Positions 9,469 through 16,862 of a stretch of DNA of 51,935 bases are shown piece after piece. The position numbers and the translations under genes are program-made. Where the stretch lies: contig NZ_DAHXOI010000016.1 in assembly GCF_027364955.1 (NCBI RefSeq), positions 1-51,935 on the forward strand, given 5' to 3'. Numbering within the stretch: position 1 is the stretch's first letter; the number at the start of each line of letters is the position of its first letter. Source of the DNA: Ferrimicrobium sp. GTDB lineage: Bacteria > Actinomycetota > Acidimicrobiia > Acidimicrobiales > Acidimicrobiaceae. The notes beneath the pieces are model-generated. The model was not told where the DNA came from, ran no database searches, and worked only from the letters and a program-made list of their open reading frames with translations.

Positions 9469-9710
9469 TGTGCGTCGCGGTCGCTTCGGATCGTCGGCGT
9501 AGCGCTCTCCCCACCAGGTTGAGTGTTGAACAGCTCCTGAAGCTCAGCGATTGCACGTTGGACATGTCGGTTGACCCCAGGGCCGAGATTACCCAGATCG
9601 CGTTCGGCCAAGCGAGACAGGTAGGCACTCCTAGTGAGACCAGCAGACCTTGCGGCATTGTCGATTCTCGCGAGTAACTTGTCGTCAACGGAGACGAGAA
9701 TTTTGCTCAT
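9465..9710 (-). CDS. Ribbon-helix-helix antitoxin of the VapC pair
   Basis: The protein is 81 aa if translation starts at MSKILVSVDDKLL. The N-terminal 45 residues fit a ribbon-helix-helix DNA-binding domain: a strand ILVSVD, a helix LLARIDNAARSAG, then TRSAYLSRLAERDL. The acidic, Pro-containing C-terminal tail would bind the toxin. A longer frame starts at 9797, but the RHH domain and the operator argue for 9710. No Shine-Dalgarno sequence precedes this ATG. Instead a TATACT -10 hexamer ends six bases before it, which points to a leaderless mRNA. It should neutralise VapC and repress its own operon. Confidence 0.8.
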   Translation of the reverse strand: MSKILVSVDDKLLARIDNAARSAGLTRSAYLSRLAERDLGNLGPGVNRHVQRAIAELQELFNTQPGGESATPTIRSDRDAH

Positions 9711-9716
9711 GGGAGG

Positions 9717-9731
9717 AGTATATCCGGATAT
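9717..9731 (-). promoter_or_regulatory. Promoter and operator of the RHH/VapC operon
   Basis: A perfect 12-bp palindrome ATATCCGGATAT (9720-9731) overlaps a -10 hexamer TATACT (9722-9717 on minus). With a standard spacing, transcription would begin at the A of the ATG at 9710. The overlap suits autorepression by the RHH antitoxin. Confidence 0.5.
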
Positions 9732-10073
9732 CCATTCTATTGTCGCTTGGCTGAGCCTTGGCAAGCTCCGGCCGTCACAGCTCGATTCCACCGCCACTGC
9801 GTCGCTGACACTGGAATCCAGCAGGCACTCACGTGCTGAAAACGTCGGTGATCATAGTTTCGCACTGGTCAACAGACTTCTCACTGGAAGACTCCTCGCA
9901 CCGGGTCTTGGAACGCCAACCATGATCTCCAGCCCAGACGTAACTCCCTACTTCTTTTCATTCCCCTGTTTTCGCGAGGGGCGCGGGGCGATTCATGTGC
10001 CGCCCGGACCCCGCAAAGCCTGAAGGGGAACCAACAATGAACAAGGCCATATCGCTTTGAGTCGTTCTTGACG
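9732..10073. other. Spacer between two toxin-antitoxin operons
   Basis: No gene is supported. A plus-strand frame over 9634-10023 overlaps the antitoxin, lacks a ribosome-binding site and shows no domain pattern. The stretch must contain the 3' end of the second toxin transcript. Confidence 0.5.
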
Positions 10074-10493
10074 TTACGTGCTAGCAACGGCTAACCCGAG
10101 GCTCTTGGCTGCCTCGTACAACTGCGCGTCACCAGCTACGAACACAACGTCTTGTCCGCTGATCGTCTCCCCAGCGGCTAAGTGTATGGCATCGTAACCC
10201 CGTAGGGAATGGATCTCGGCCAAGACTCCGGCACGCCGGACCAAACTGTCGGAGACTTCCACAATGTCAATCTGCTGATAGAGCACTTCAAGACCAGTCA
10301 CTGCCATGCGTAACGCTCTCGTGCTCAGTCGTCCGAGCCGGGCCGCCATGGCCAGCGCTGCACAGCATTCGGCGTAAAGAAGACGAACTCCGGCGATATG
10401 ATCGGCCTGGTCCCATAACAAACTGGCCCGTTGAGAGCCTGCTTCTTCCACGAGAAGCGGCACCAGAGAGGAAGTATCGAAATAGGCAATCAA
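10074..10493 (-). CDS. Second VapC-type PIN-domain toxin
   Basis: This 139-aa PIN-domain protein has active-site acids at D6 (YFDTSSL), in YAECCAAL, in GYDAIHLA and in AGDAQL. It belongs to a different PIN subgroup from the toxin at 9067: the FDTSSL start and the GYDAIHLA motif are typical of VapCs paired with Phd/YefM antitoxins. Its ATG overlaps the antitoxin stop codon by four bases. It is predicted to be an endoribonuclease held inactive by its partner. All key residues are present. Confidence 0.9.
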   Translation of the reverse strand: MIAYFDTSSLVPLLVEEAGSQRASLLWDQADHIAGVRLLYAECCAALAMAARLGRLSTRALRMAVTGLEVLYQQIDIVEVSDSLVRRAGVLAEIHSLRGYDAIHLAAGETISGQDVVFVAGDAQLYEAAKSLGLAVAST

Positions 10494-10747
10494 TGACGCT
10501 GATCCGCTATGAGCGGGCTAACCGCCTGTCTCGGACGTACCCGTTTTGTAGGGGCATCCTTCTTTACGACCGGGGCCGGCGTCACGATTCCCTCTGCTAT
10601 GAGACGGTCTAGCGTCCTCTGCGTTCCGATCGGGGTAATCCTGGCGATTGCCCGACCGCGATCAGTGACAATGACCTCATCACCAGTGCCAACCTTGGCT
10701 AGATAGCGGCTGAGGTTGTTCTTCAGCTCCCGAACGCCAACTTCCAT
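10490..10747 (-). CDS. Phd/YefM-family antitoxin
   Basis: The 85-aa protein has the conserved N-terminus of the family: VGVRELKNNLSRYL, then a VxxGDEVIVTDRGRAIARI block with the typical DRG turn, and a basic, Pro-rich C-terminal tail for toxin binding. GGAGG precedes the ATG at a good distance. The N-terminal domain of such proteins binds operator DNA as dimers, and the tail wraps the toxin. It sits upstream of the PIN toxin with a four-base overlap. Confidence 0.9.
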   Translation of the reverse strand: MEVGVRELKNNLSRYLAKVGTGDEVIVTDRGRAIARITPIGTQRTLDRLIAEGIVTPAPVVKKDAPTKRVRPRQAVSPLIADQRH

Positions 10748-10760
10748 GCCTTTCCTCCAA

Positions 10761-10791
10761 GTAGCTACTTATATAGTCGTATTGTAGCTAC
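10761..10791 (-). promoter_or_regulatory. Paired GTAGCTAC operator of the Phd/VapC operon
   Basis: Two perfect 8-bp palindromes GTAGCTAC lie at 10761-10768 and 10784-10791, 23 bp apart centre to centre. A TATA-rich candidate -10 element lies between them. The layout is what a dimeric, cooperative Phd/YefM repressor would use. The left copy is 13 bases before the ATG. Confidence 0.55.
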
Positions 10792-11425
10792 TAGCAGAGA
10801 GTCTCCAGGCTTATACTGGATGCTTGCTCCAAGGGGAGTGTTCTAGGCCCCAGTATCAGTGCGCGCGGCTTGAAGAATCAATCGCCGAGAGCTAGAAGGC
10901 TGAGATGATGGCACGGCTGCCTGTGATGAAACGACAGAAACAATGCTAGCCAGGAGGTGACGATCTCGCCCGAAGTGCAGACTGCACCCATCTCGGACAT
11001 CTGTGTGGAAGGCCCCTCGGGTATTCACTTCTTATCCATAGTCATGTGTGAGCATCACCGCAGTTCAGCGACAGGTTTGTTCATCATGCGTTGTCATGAA
11101 TGAGCAGACTTAGTCACAATTTCGTGATATCCAGAGTGACGCGGGCCGAGCTTCCAGATGGGAGGCCATGTGTCCTAAGAATCAGTGAGGCCGCCCCTCG
11201 ATATCTCATCATTGGTCACCTAGGTTATCACTTCCTCGTCATGGGGGTCTGGACCATTCAGAGGTTCTAGAGCACTGGGTGATGGTGAACCTGGTTTCGG
11301 ATGTGCTGCGGTCGAGATTCGCACGCCGAGGATCTCCCCCGGTACGCCTTCTTCTGACTCATCGTTCCCCACCTTTGGGTTGACTGTGGTAAATCTCACT
11401 TCGAGGCATCTGATGGCAAGGAGTA
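10792..11425. other. Gap between toxin-antitoxin modules
   Basis: Short frames on minus (10843-11028 and 11220-11510) have no domain pattern or ribosome-binding site. I see no RNA gene or repeat. The stretch probably holds decayed sequence and the distal promoters of the flanking operons. Confidence 0.5.
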
Positions 11426-11450
11426 TGTACCCTATCAGTACACTGTAGAT
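11426..11450 (+). promoter_or_regulatory. Operator and -10 element of the DUF1778/GNAT module
   Basis: An inverted repeat TGTAC-N7-GTACA (11426-11442) overlaps a TACACT hexamer (11439-11444) that ends six bases before the ATG at 11451. Transcription from it would start at the ATG itself, so the antitoxin may be translated from a leaderless mRNA. The overlap fits autoregulation by the TacA-like antitoxin. Confidence 0.45.
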
Positions 11451-11735
11451 ATGAGCACAGTGGATGACAGGCACAAAGGCAGAATCAATCTCAGAGTCGA
11501 TTCCGATCAAGAGGCTCGCCTGCGGGCCGCTGCCGAGGCGAACGGGGAGAGTCTGACTGGCTTTCTTCTCGCTGCTGGAGCAGAGCGTGCAGACGTGGTG
11601 CTTGAGCGAAAACGGCGTATTGCTATCGACGCAGATGCCTTCGAGAAGTTTCTTGGCGCTCTTGATGCCGAGCCCGAGCCGATGCCCACCCTCGTACGGT
11701 ACGCCTCAGAACCCGGTCCGATCCCCTCGCAGTGA
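11451..11735 (+). CDS. DUF1778 (TacA-like) antitoxin
   Basis: The 94-aa protein starts with an RHH-type DNA-binding region (RINLRVDSDQEARLRAAAEANGES), followed by FLLAAGAERADVVL. It ends in the family's toxin-binding tail, with an IDADAFEKFLGAL motif that covers the GNAT active site in TacA/AtaR-type complexes. Its stop codon overlaps the toxin's GTG start. No Shine-Dalgarno is visible before the ATG; a -10 hexamer is directly upstream instead. It is predicted to bind the acetyltransferase toxin and repress the operon. Confidence 0.88.
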   Translation: MSTVDDRHKGRINLRVDSDQEARLRAAAEANGESLTGFLLAAGAERADVVLERKRRIAIDADAFEKFLGALDAEPEPMPTLVRYASEPGPIPSQ

Positions 11736-12232
11736 CGGCTGACTCTCTGCAGCCAATTGAGCTACTCTTGACCTCCCACAACGTGGATGGTTTTGACTCT
11801 GGAATGCCCGACCTCGACCGCTGGCTTCGCAGGTCGGCCGAGGTGGCATTCGCCGCAGGTACGGCAGCAACCTACGTGTTGTGTAGGGGCGATGTCGTAG
11901 TTGGCTATTACGCCTTGGCGATGAGTTCGGTGGTTCACTCTACAGCCCCTTCTCGCCTTCGCCGAGGAATGCCCGACCCAGTACCCGTTGTCCTCTTGGC
12001 TCGTCTCGCGATTGATCGGGGCGAGCAGGGTCACCACCTTGGCGGGTATCTACTCGTCGATGCCCTCCGGCGCTGCGTGAGGGGTGGAAAAGAGTTCGGT
12101 GCAAGGGCCGTGGTGGTCGATGCCATCAACGAGAAAGCCATAGATTTCTACCGACACTTTGACTTCCACCCCTTAGATGACCGTCGGCTATGGCGGCGGC
12201 TCAGTGATATCGCAGTCAGCCTCGGCGAGTGA
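11732..12232 (+). CDS. GNAT acetyltransferase toxin (TacT/AtaT-like)
   Basis: The 166-aa protein has the layout of type II GNAT toxins: an N-terminal FDSGMPDLDRWLR segment, the strand VVGYYALAMSSV, then LLARLAIDRGEQGHHLGGYLL carrying the acetyl-CoA pyrophosphate loop, and AINEKAIDFYRHFDFHPL at the C-terminus with the conserved Tyr. Members acetylate the charged amino group of aminoacyl-tRNAs and so block translation. GTG is the likely start, overlapping the antitoxin stop (GTGA), which implies coupled translation. Length and motifs are complete. Confidence 0.88.
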   Translation: MTADSLQPIELLLTSHNVDGFDSGMPDLDRWLRRSAEVAFAAGTAATYVLCRGDVVVGYYALAMSSVVHSTAPSRLRRGMPDPVPVVLLARLAIDRGEQGHHLGGYLLVDALRRCVRGGKEFGARAVVVDAINEKAIDFYRHFDFHPLDDRRLWRRLSDIAVSLGE

Positions 12233-12348
12233 TATCGAAGCTAGGGAACATCCTAAAAAGTGGCTATTCTGCCTGGCAGATCTGTCCCCGGAGGCACCCT
12301 GTCTATCGGCTGAGACGTGGTTGGATACGGTCGGAGTTCGGCTGGACC

Positions 12349-12504
12349 TCATGAATGGGTTGACGCAGTGCGATCACCGTATCGCTGGCAACCGCGGATG
12401 GCACCACACACTTGTCGGATTCTCCCGGTCGCTGAATCGGGGCCTACTTTGAAGCGAAGACACCGACCTTCAGGTTTGATCCAGGTAATGGAGTCTCTGG
12501 TCAT
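12349..12504 (-). pseudogene. N-terminal remnant of a tyrosine integrase
   Basis: Reading on minus from an ATG at 12504, the frame MTRDSITWIKPEG...RFKVGPDSATGRIRQV matches the N-terminus of the intact integrase at 27.9 kb (MAKGSVTEVKPG...RVDAGPDPATGKRRQV) for about 35 residues, then diverges into noise and a stop. The DNA just upstream is also shared: GATTTGCACTYGTGTCACG occurs at 12511-12532 (minus) and 27868-27887 (plus). As at 27.9 kb, a tRNA-Arg 3' end lies directly upstream (12579-12622). This is the stump of a second integrated element of the same family. Confidence 0.75.
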
Positions 12505-12578
12505 GGCCCATCGTGACACAAGTGCAAATCGTCCCTTAAGATCCTGAGGTAAACTCACCTCTGAGCTCGATGTTTGTG

Positions 12579-12622
12579 GCGCGCTCGGAGAGATTCGAAC
12601 TCCCAACTGCCTGATCCGAAGT
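12579..12622 (-). repeat. Partial tRNA-Arg 3' end: left attachment site of the 5.5-kb element
   Basis: This 44-bp sequence matches 18121-18164 (the anticodon loop to the 3' end of tRNA-Arg(UCG)) with one mismatch (12608 against 18150), in the same orientation. The match stops abruptly at 12622, so no complete tRNA is formed here. Directly 3' it reads CCACAAACA, as after tRNA-Arg(ACG) at 27.82 kb. It is best explained as the attachment-site copy created by integration at the tRNA. Confidence 0.85.
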
Positions 12623-12747
12623 TATGTCCCCACTTTGTCATCTGTTGGTAGTCTGTATCTGCTGGATTCATTATGGCAGTTCAAATGGGTCGCAACCAAG
12701 AAGCGATGCCTGAGTATGACCCCACGTGCAAACGAATGACAGGAAAA

Positions 12748-12770
12748 GTTGGGTTGGAGTTGGGTTGAGG
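12748..12770 (+). repeat. Paired GTTGGGTT motifs near the left att site (candidate integrase arm sites)
   Basis: GTTGGGTT at 12748-12755 and GTTGGGTTGAGG at 12759-12770 are 11 bp apart, about 125 bp inside the left att copy. The same pair, spaced 12 bp, occurs at 18044-18066, about 55 bp inside the right att copy. Direct repeats at helical spacing near both ends are the usual form of arm-type sites for tyrosine integrases. Confidence 0.5.
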
Positions 12771-13085
12771 GCACCGCTGGAGATGGGTCTAAAGCATTGT
12801 GATATCTATCGCCGACATGGCGAAACGTTCGGGCGACCTCATTGCTTGACCGTTACTCCAACCCGTACGTTCTCGATAGTATCACTCTCCACCGTTTTCA
12901 CAACGGTGTACAACGACGGCATCTGTCGGTCCTTGAGCAGATGAGTGCGCCCGGAGTCAAGTCACTCCCTCGAACCTCTCTTCCCACGTTATGAAAGTGG
13001 ATCGCCCACCACTGCCCAGCGGATAGACCGGGAACAACCGTTATACCTGAACCCTCGGCAGCCTTGAAGATGCTCCTTTGGATCC
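12771..13085. other. Left end of the small element, non-coding
   Basis: No gene is supported. The stretch lies between the candidate arm sites and the 3' end of the minus-strand surface-protein gene. I see no terminator with a T-run. Confidence 0.4.
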
Positions 13086-15932
13086 CTACAGCGTAATCCC
13101 TCCAATAACCGGAGCTCCAAGGTGGGTGTTGGCATTGGAACCCTCAAAGGGGGCGGTACCGAAGTTAAAGACTCCGCCATCGGCTCCAAAGAGGTAATAA
13201 CCCGCTTGGCTCCCTGGAACATAGGTTCCACCAACGATTGGGGCATTCAAGGGATGGGTGCCTTTGAGACCGGTGATCCCGAGGGTGTAGGTGTTACCGA
13301 GGAACTTGGCATCGCCCAAGTTAAAGACTCCTCCATCTGCTCCAAAGAGGAGATACCCGTTGGCGTCTGGGGTAAGGGTCATGCCAACGATTGGAGCATT
13401 CAAGGGATGAGTTCCCGTGAGGCCAGTGATCCCGAGGGTGTAGGTGTTACCGAGGAACTTGGCATCGCCGAAGTTAAAGACTCCACCATCGGCTGCCACC
13501 AGATAAAGACCCTTGCCATCTGGGGTTGGGGTAAGGCCTACGATGGGAGCATTCAAGGGATGGGTACCGGTGAGGCCGGTGATCCCATAGATCGAGACAC
13601 CGACAAAGCGCATAGCGTCACCGAAGTTATAGATCACCCCAGCATTGGTCACGACCCAGTAGCCATTGTCATCGGGAGTCGCAGCCATGCCGATGACACT
13701 ACCAACTGGGTTGGTGACACTTCCATAGGAGTGAGCGGTTCCAAAGCTCTCAACGGTACCAGACTTAGTGACGAGCCAATAGCCATTGGTACCACTCGCA
13801 GCTCCTCCAACGATGTCACTTGCTCCACTCCCGGTCTTTGAGGAGATCGATGAGACCTCATGGGTGAAGATCCCACCGTTGGCGGTGATGAGGCCAAAGG
13901 GGGTGGGAAGTTGGGAGGTTGGGGAGGTGGAGGGCTGACTTTTGGGTTGAACAGAGGGAGTGATCGGCTGCGACCCAGATGAGCCGTTCGGGGAAACTGA
14001 TGGAGGATTTGGCGCTGACGCTGTCACGGATGCAACAAGTGGTTCCACGGCGGCCTCATAGGTCGACCCTGTTGAGGACGCAGGATGGTACGCCTCAATG
14101 GTACAAGTTCCAGTACCCGTCATCGTCGCTTCATCCGAGTTGCTTACAGTGCACACTCCCGAGGAGGATGGCGTCGGGAGGAACGTGACCGGCGAACCCG
14201 AACTCGTTGTTGCTGACAACGGGTACGTGCTGCCCAAGGTGGTGGTCGCTGGGAGCGATTGCGGGAAGACAAATTGAGACTGATAACCTGCTTGATAGGC
14301 ACCTGCGTAACAACTTGCGGATTGAGCTGGTGCGAGGTAACCCCGTTGATCCGCTTGCGGGCAAAGCTCAGCTCCAGCCACCTCATCGCTCGTCGGGATT
14401 TCCCCAAGCGACGACGAAGTCATGGTGGGGAAAACAAGCGTCTGAGTTGCCCCACCGTTGTTGCTGAGGGAAGAGGCCGCCAGGGAATCGACCTGGGACT
14501 GTTGGCTCGACGAAGAGGCGGAGTAGCTCGTGCTATTCGTTAGATCGCATGAGCTGTCATCAGACACGTTATAGCCGTCGTCGTTGAGTGTTGCTCCAGT
14601 GTCACTTGAGCACTCTCCCCCAACGGGAGGGCCGCCTGCAGTAGCTAGTAGGTCACCAGCAAGGGTGAGGTCACCGTCATTTGCAAGCCCACCGCCATAG
14701 TCCTTTGTTTCTGCACTATTTTTCGAAATTGTTGAATTCTCAATGGTTAGATCTTGTTCATTGAAAACACCCCCTCCAACTTCACTTGATGTATTTCCAT
14801 AAATCGTGGAATCAAGAACAGTGGATGTAGGCGGGATTCCGTTGTTAGTTTCTGCAAAATCAACGCCTCCTCCGTATTCACCGGCCTCATTGTCAGAGAT
14901 GGTGGAATCTAAAATCGTAGAAGAGTTAGCTTCGTAGATTCCTCCGCCAAAACCTATCGCGTAGTTCTCGGTGTACGGCGCGGAGTTATCGGAAACGGTC
15001 GAGTCCGTCAACGTGAACGGGCTGTAGCTCTGAATCCCACCACCAAACCATGCAGTGTTGCCTGAGATCATTGTCGCATCTCCGATTTGGAGGCTATCAC
15101 CGTCGCTGTATATTCCCCCACCATCATCTCCGATGTTGTCAGAGATGTTGGAGTCTAAGACAGTAAGAACTCCATAGCTGGCGATCCCGCCACCGTAGCC
15201 GCCATAATTACCCTCGATGGTCGAGTCAACAACAGTACCTGTACCATCAAGGTCGACTCCTCCACCGTAGTTTCCTATGTTTCCAGCGATCGTTGATGCT
15301 GAGATGTTGAGATCAGTGCTGTCCCCGCTTCGGACTCCTGCTCCTATGCCGCCCTGGCTCGGATCGCTAGCCCCAGTAATTGTCACACCCTTGAGATTGA
15401 GAGTTCCAGGGCCGGACGCCACCAGGGTGGCGTGTTGGAAATCTCCGTTGAGAACAGGGGAGTTGTTCTCATAGTTCTCAAGAGTTACGCTACAGGTGGC
15501 GGTTGTACAGCTGCTTGGGAACGTTAGTGAAAAGCTTTCTGCACTAGATGAACCACTTTGACTAATGTTGTAGTCGTTACCAGAAGGCAAGTAATTGGCT
15601 GGTGGCGAATAGGTGCCAGAAGACTCAGTAAGTTGAATAGGACCGCTCCCATTTGTGATGAGATAGATCACAGTCTGTGTGTTACTGGCAGCGTCACCAA
15701 GGGCTGTAGGGAGGGAGCACGGCTTCGACCGCGAAGAATCTAGACAAGCTGCCGAGTTGGCGGCGGTGGCGGAAGCGTAAAAGATGGTAGGACTATCCAA
15801 GGCCGTCAGCAGAACTTGTGGGGTATTTGCAAGCTCCGCTGCTCCGTAAGCGGTGCCACCGAGCACCAAAGCAAGCGTGACTCCGAACCGGGTGATAAAA
15901 CGCCTTCGGGTGATTGCAACATTTATTCTCAA
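13086..15932 (-). CDS. Large secreted beta-helix protein with C-terminal GYWL/DGGVF repeats
   Basis: The protein is about 948 aa. A Tat-like signal (ITRRRFITRFG, then a hydrophobic core ending at AYGAAELA) leads into some 400 residues of parallel beta-helix coils (STIxGNxGxYGGG pattern). An LCPQADQRGY module and an Ig-like VCTVS...GTCTI module come next. After a Pro/Ser/Thr linker there are five or more repeats of about 51 aa (GYWLVT..GTVESFG, DGGVFNFGDAKFLGN), a beta-propeller-like repeat frequent in actinobacterial surface proteins. Two starts are possible: GTG at 15956 or TTG at 15932. The TTG is preceded at a good distance by AGGGGTAG and puts RRRF near the N-terminus, so I prefer it. It is the main cargo of the tRNA-Arg element and is likely a surface attachment or matrix protein; that role is inference. 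Confidence 0.85.
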   Translation of the reverse strand: MRINVAITRRRFITRFGVTLALVLGGTAYGAAELANTPQVLLTALDSPTIFYASATAANSAACLDSSRSKPCSLPTALGDAASNTQTVIYLITNGSGPIQLTESSGTYSPPANYLPSGNDYNISQSGSSSAESFSLTFPSSCTTATCSVTLENYENNSPVLNGDFQHATLVASGPGTLNLKGVTITGASDPSQGGIGAGVRSGDSTDLNISASTIAGNIGNYGGGVDLDGTGTVVDSTIEGNYGGYGGGIASYGVLTVLDSNISDNIGDDGGGIYSDGDSLQIGDATMISGNTAWFGGGIQSYSPFTLTDSTVSDNSAPYTENYAIGFGGGIYEANSSTILDSTISDNEAGEYGGGVDFAETNNGIPPTSTVLDSTIYGNTSSEVGGGVFNEQDLTIENSTISKNSAETKDYGGGLANDGDLTLAGDLLATAGGPPVGGECSSDTGATLNDDGYNVSDDSSCDLTNSTSYSASSSSQQSQVDSLAASSLSNNGGATQTLVFPTMTSSSLGEIPTSDEVAGAELCPQADQRGYLAPAQSASCYAGAYQAGYQSQFVFPQSLPATTTLGSTYPLSATTSSGSPVTFLPTPSSSGVCTVSNSDEATMTGTGTCTIEAYHPASSTGSTYEAAVEPLVASVTASAPNPPSVSPNGSSGSQPITPSVQPKSQPSTSPTSQLPTPFGLITANGGIFTHEVSSISSKTGSGASDIVGGAASGTNGYWLVTKSGTVESFGTAHSYGSVTNPVGSVIGMAATPDDNGYWVVTNAGVIYNFGDAMRFVGVSIYGITGLTGTHPLNAPIVGLTPTPDGKGLYLVAADGGVFNFGDAKFLGNTYTLGITGLTGTHPLNAPIVGMTLTPDANGYLLFGADGGVFNLGDAKFLGNTYTLGITGLKGTHPLNAPIVGGTYVPGSQAGYYLFGADGGVFNFGTAPFEGSNANTHLGAPVIGGITL
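13240..13560 (-). repeat. 153-bp tandem coding repeat
   Basis: The stretch GAGGGTGTAGGTGTTACCGA and its surroundings recur exactly 153 bp apart (around 13274-13315 and 13427-13468). Each unit encodes the 51-aa block GITGLTGTHPLNAPIVG...DGGVFNFGDAKFLGN. Adjacent units are nearly identical in DNA, so the repeat number is likely to vary by slippage or recombination. Confidence 0.8.
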
Positions 15933-16122
15933 CGAACTACCCCTCTCGAAGCACACATCTTCGATTTGTCGACCAGCTTTTCACTCACAATAGCCGACAA
16001 GCCGACCGTTACAACGTTAGAATTCGGGTTTTCGGCCACCGGAATCTATTGATGTGTTGCAATCCCACCACAAGTGTCTTTCCACACACCCTGAGTGTTG
16101 ATATGAACTCCTCCTGCCAATA

Positions 16123-16368
16123 TTGCCAGTCAAGCTGATGATACCAAAATACGCTGCCGCGAGCTCAAGCCAGAGCATGAACGTGGTTGAGGTTCCATCA
16201 ACTTCCTCCAACTGTGTATTCCTCGACCACACCATCGACTCTCGCTCCGAAGACCCCATCTTCAACGACCAGCGTCTCAACGACCAGGCCTCAGTCAGTT
16301 ACCATCAAGACCGGACCTCTCACTGTCCCAGCACCACGACTCCTTTGGTCCTCATTGGTCTTGGATGA
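16123..16368 (+). pseudogene. Decayed C-terminal tail of a surface protein
   Basis: In two plus-strand frames this stretch reads STTPSTLAPKTPSSTT and PQSVTIKTGPLTVP, then after a frame change STTTPLVLIGLG and a stop. The same order, with the reading frame intact, is found in the protein at the right edge of the window (STTPSTPAPKTSSSTT, PQSVTIKTGPPSVP, NTTTPLVPIGLG). The DNA is clearly similar, for example CATCAAGACCGGACCT in both. At least one frameshift and a premature stop before the transmembrane anchor make it non-functional. It lies inside the 5.5-kb tRNA-Arg element. Confidence 0.75.
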
Positions 16369-16862
16369 GGCGCCAATTTCTGCAATACTGCGGGTGAGTT
16401 GGTCAAGTAGTGCCGAATGATCGATAGCCAACTTGTTTCTCCGTCGATTGGTTCAGGTGATGCACCCGATGCAACCGGAGAGACGAGGTGGCGGAATAGC
16501 CCCGAGTACAATGAGTACATTTCAGGGCTTGGAGTCAGCCCGGCTCGACGGTAGGGTGCCAAAGCACCTGGGCCAAGCAAAGGAATCAAGGAGCGAACGA
16601 TCGGCTGCATTTCGGGACCGGCCAGACACGAGTGACAGAGAGTTGATTGGCATTGGAGTGAGTACCGTCGCTCCTGGGGCGCGAGAGGTTTCGAGACCAG
16701 GAACTCGCAGGCGCCAAGAGGCAAGGAAGTGAGGAGACAAGACGAGGCCTAGGGCCCCAGAGCGCGAGCGATACGCTCGCGCGAAGGGGACCTGGGCTCT
16801 TGATAGTTGTATAGAGAATTTCGACACGCTCATCAACGGTGACCTCGCCTAGATCGATCCTC
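16369..16862. other. Non-coding interval downstream of the integrase
   Basis: Overlapping short frames on both strands show no domain pattern. The only clear structure is a perfect hairpin at 16762-16782. The interval is probably decayed cargo of the element. Confidence 0.4.
16762..16782 (-). terminator. GC-rich hairpin downstream of the integrase gene
   Basis: A perfect 9-bp stem GCGCGAGCG/CGCTCGCGC with an ATA loop lies about 80 bp beyond the integrase stop codon. There is no T-run, so if it terminates transcription it is not a textbook intrinsic terminator. Confidence 0.35.

Noticed and set aside
13122-13841. 239-aa plus frame inside the large secreted protein gene
   Set aside because: Mirror image of the 153-bp coding repeats. 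No start signal, and the minus-strand protein has clear domains.
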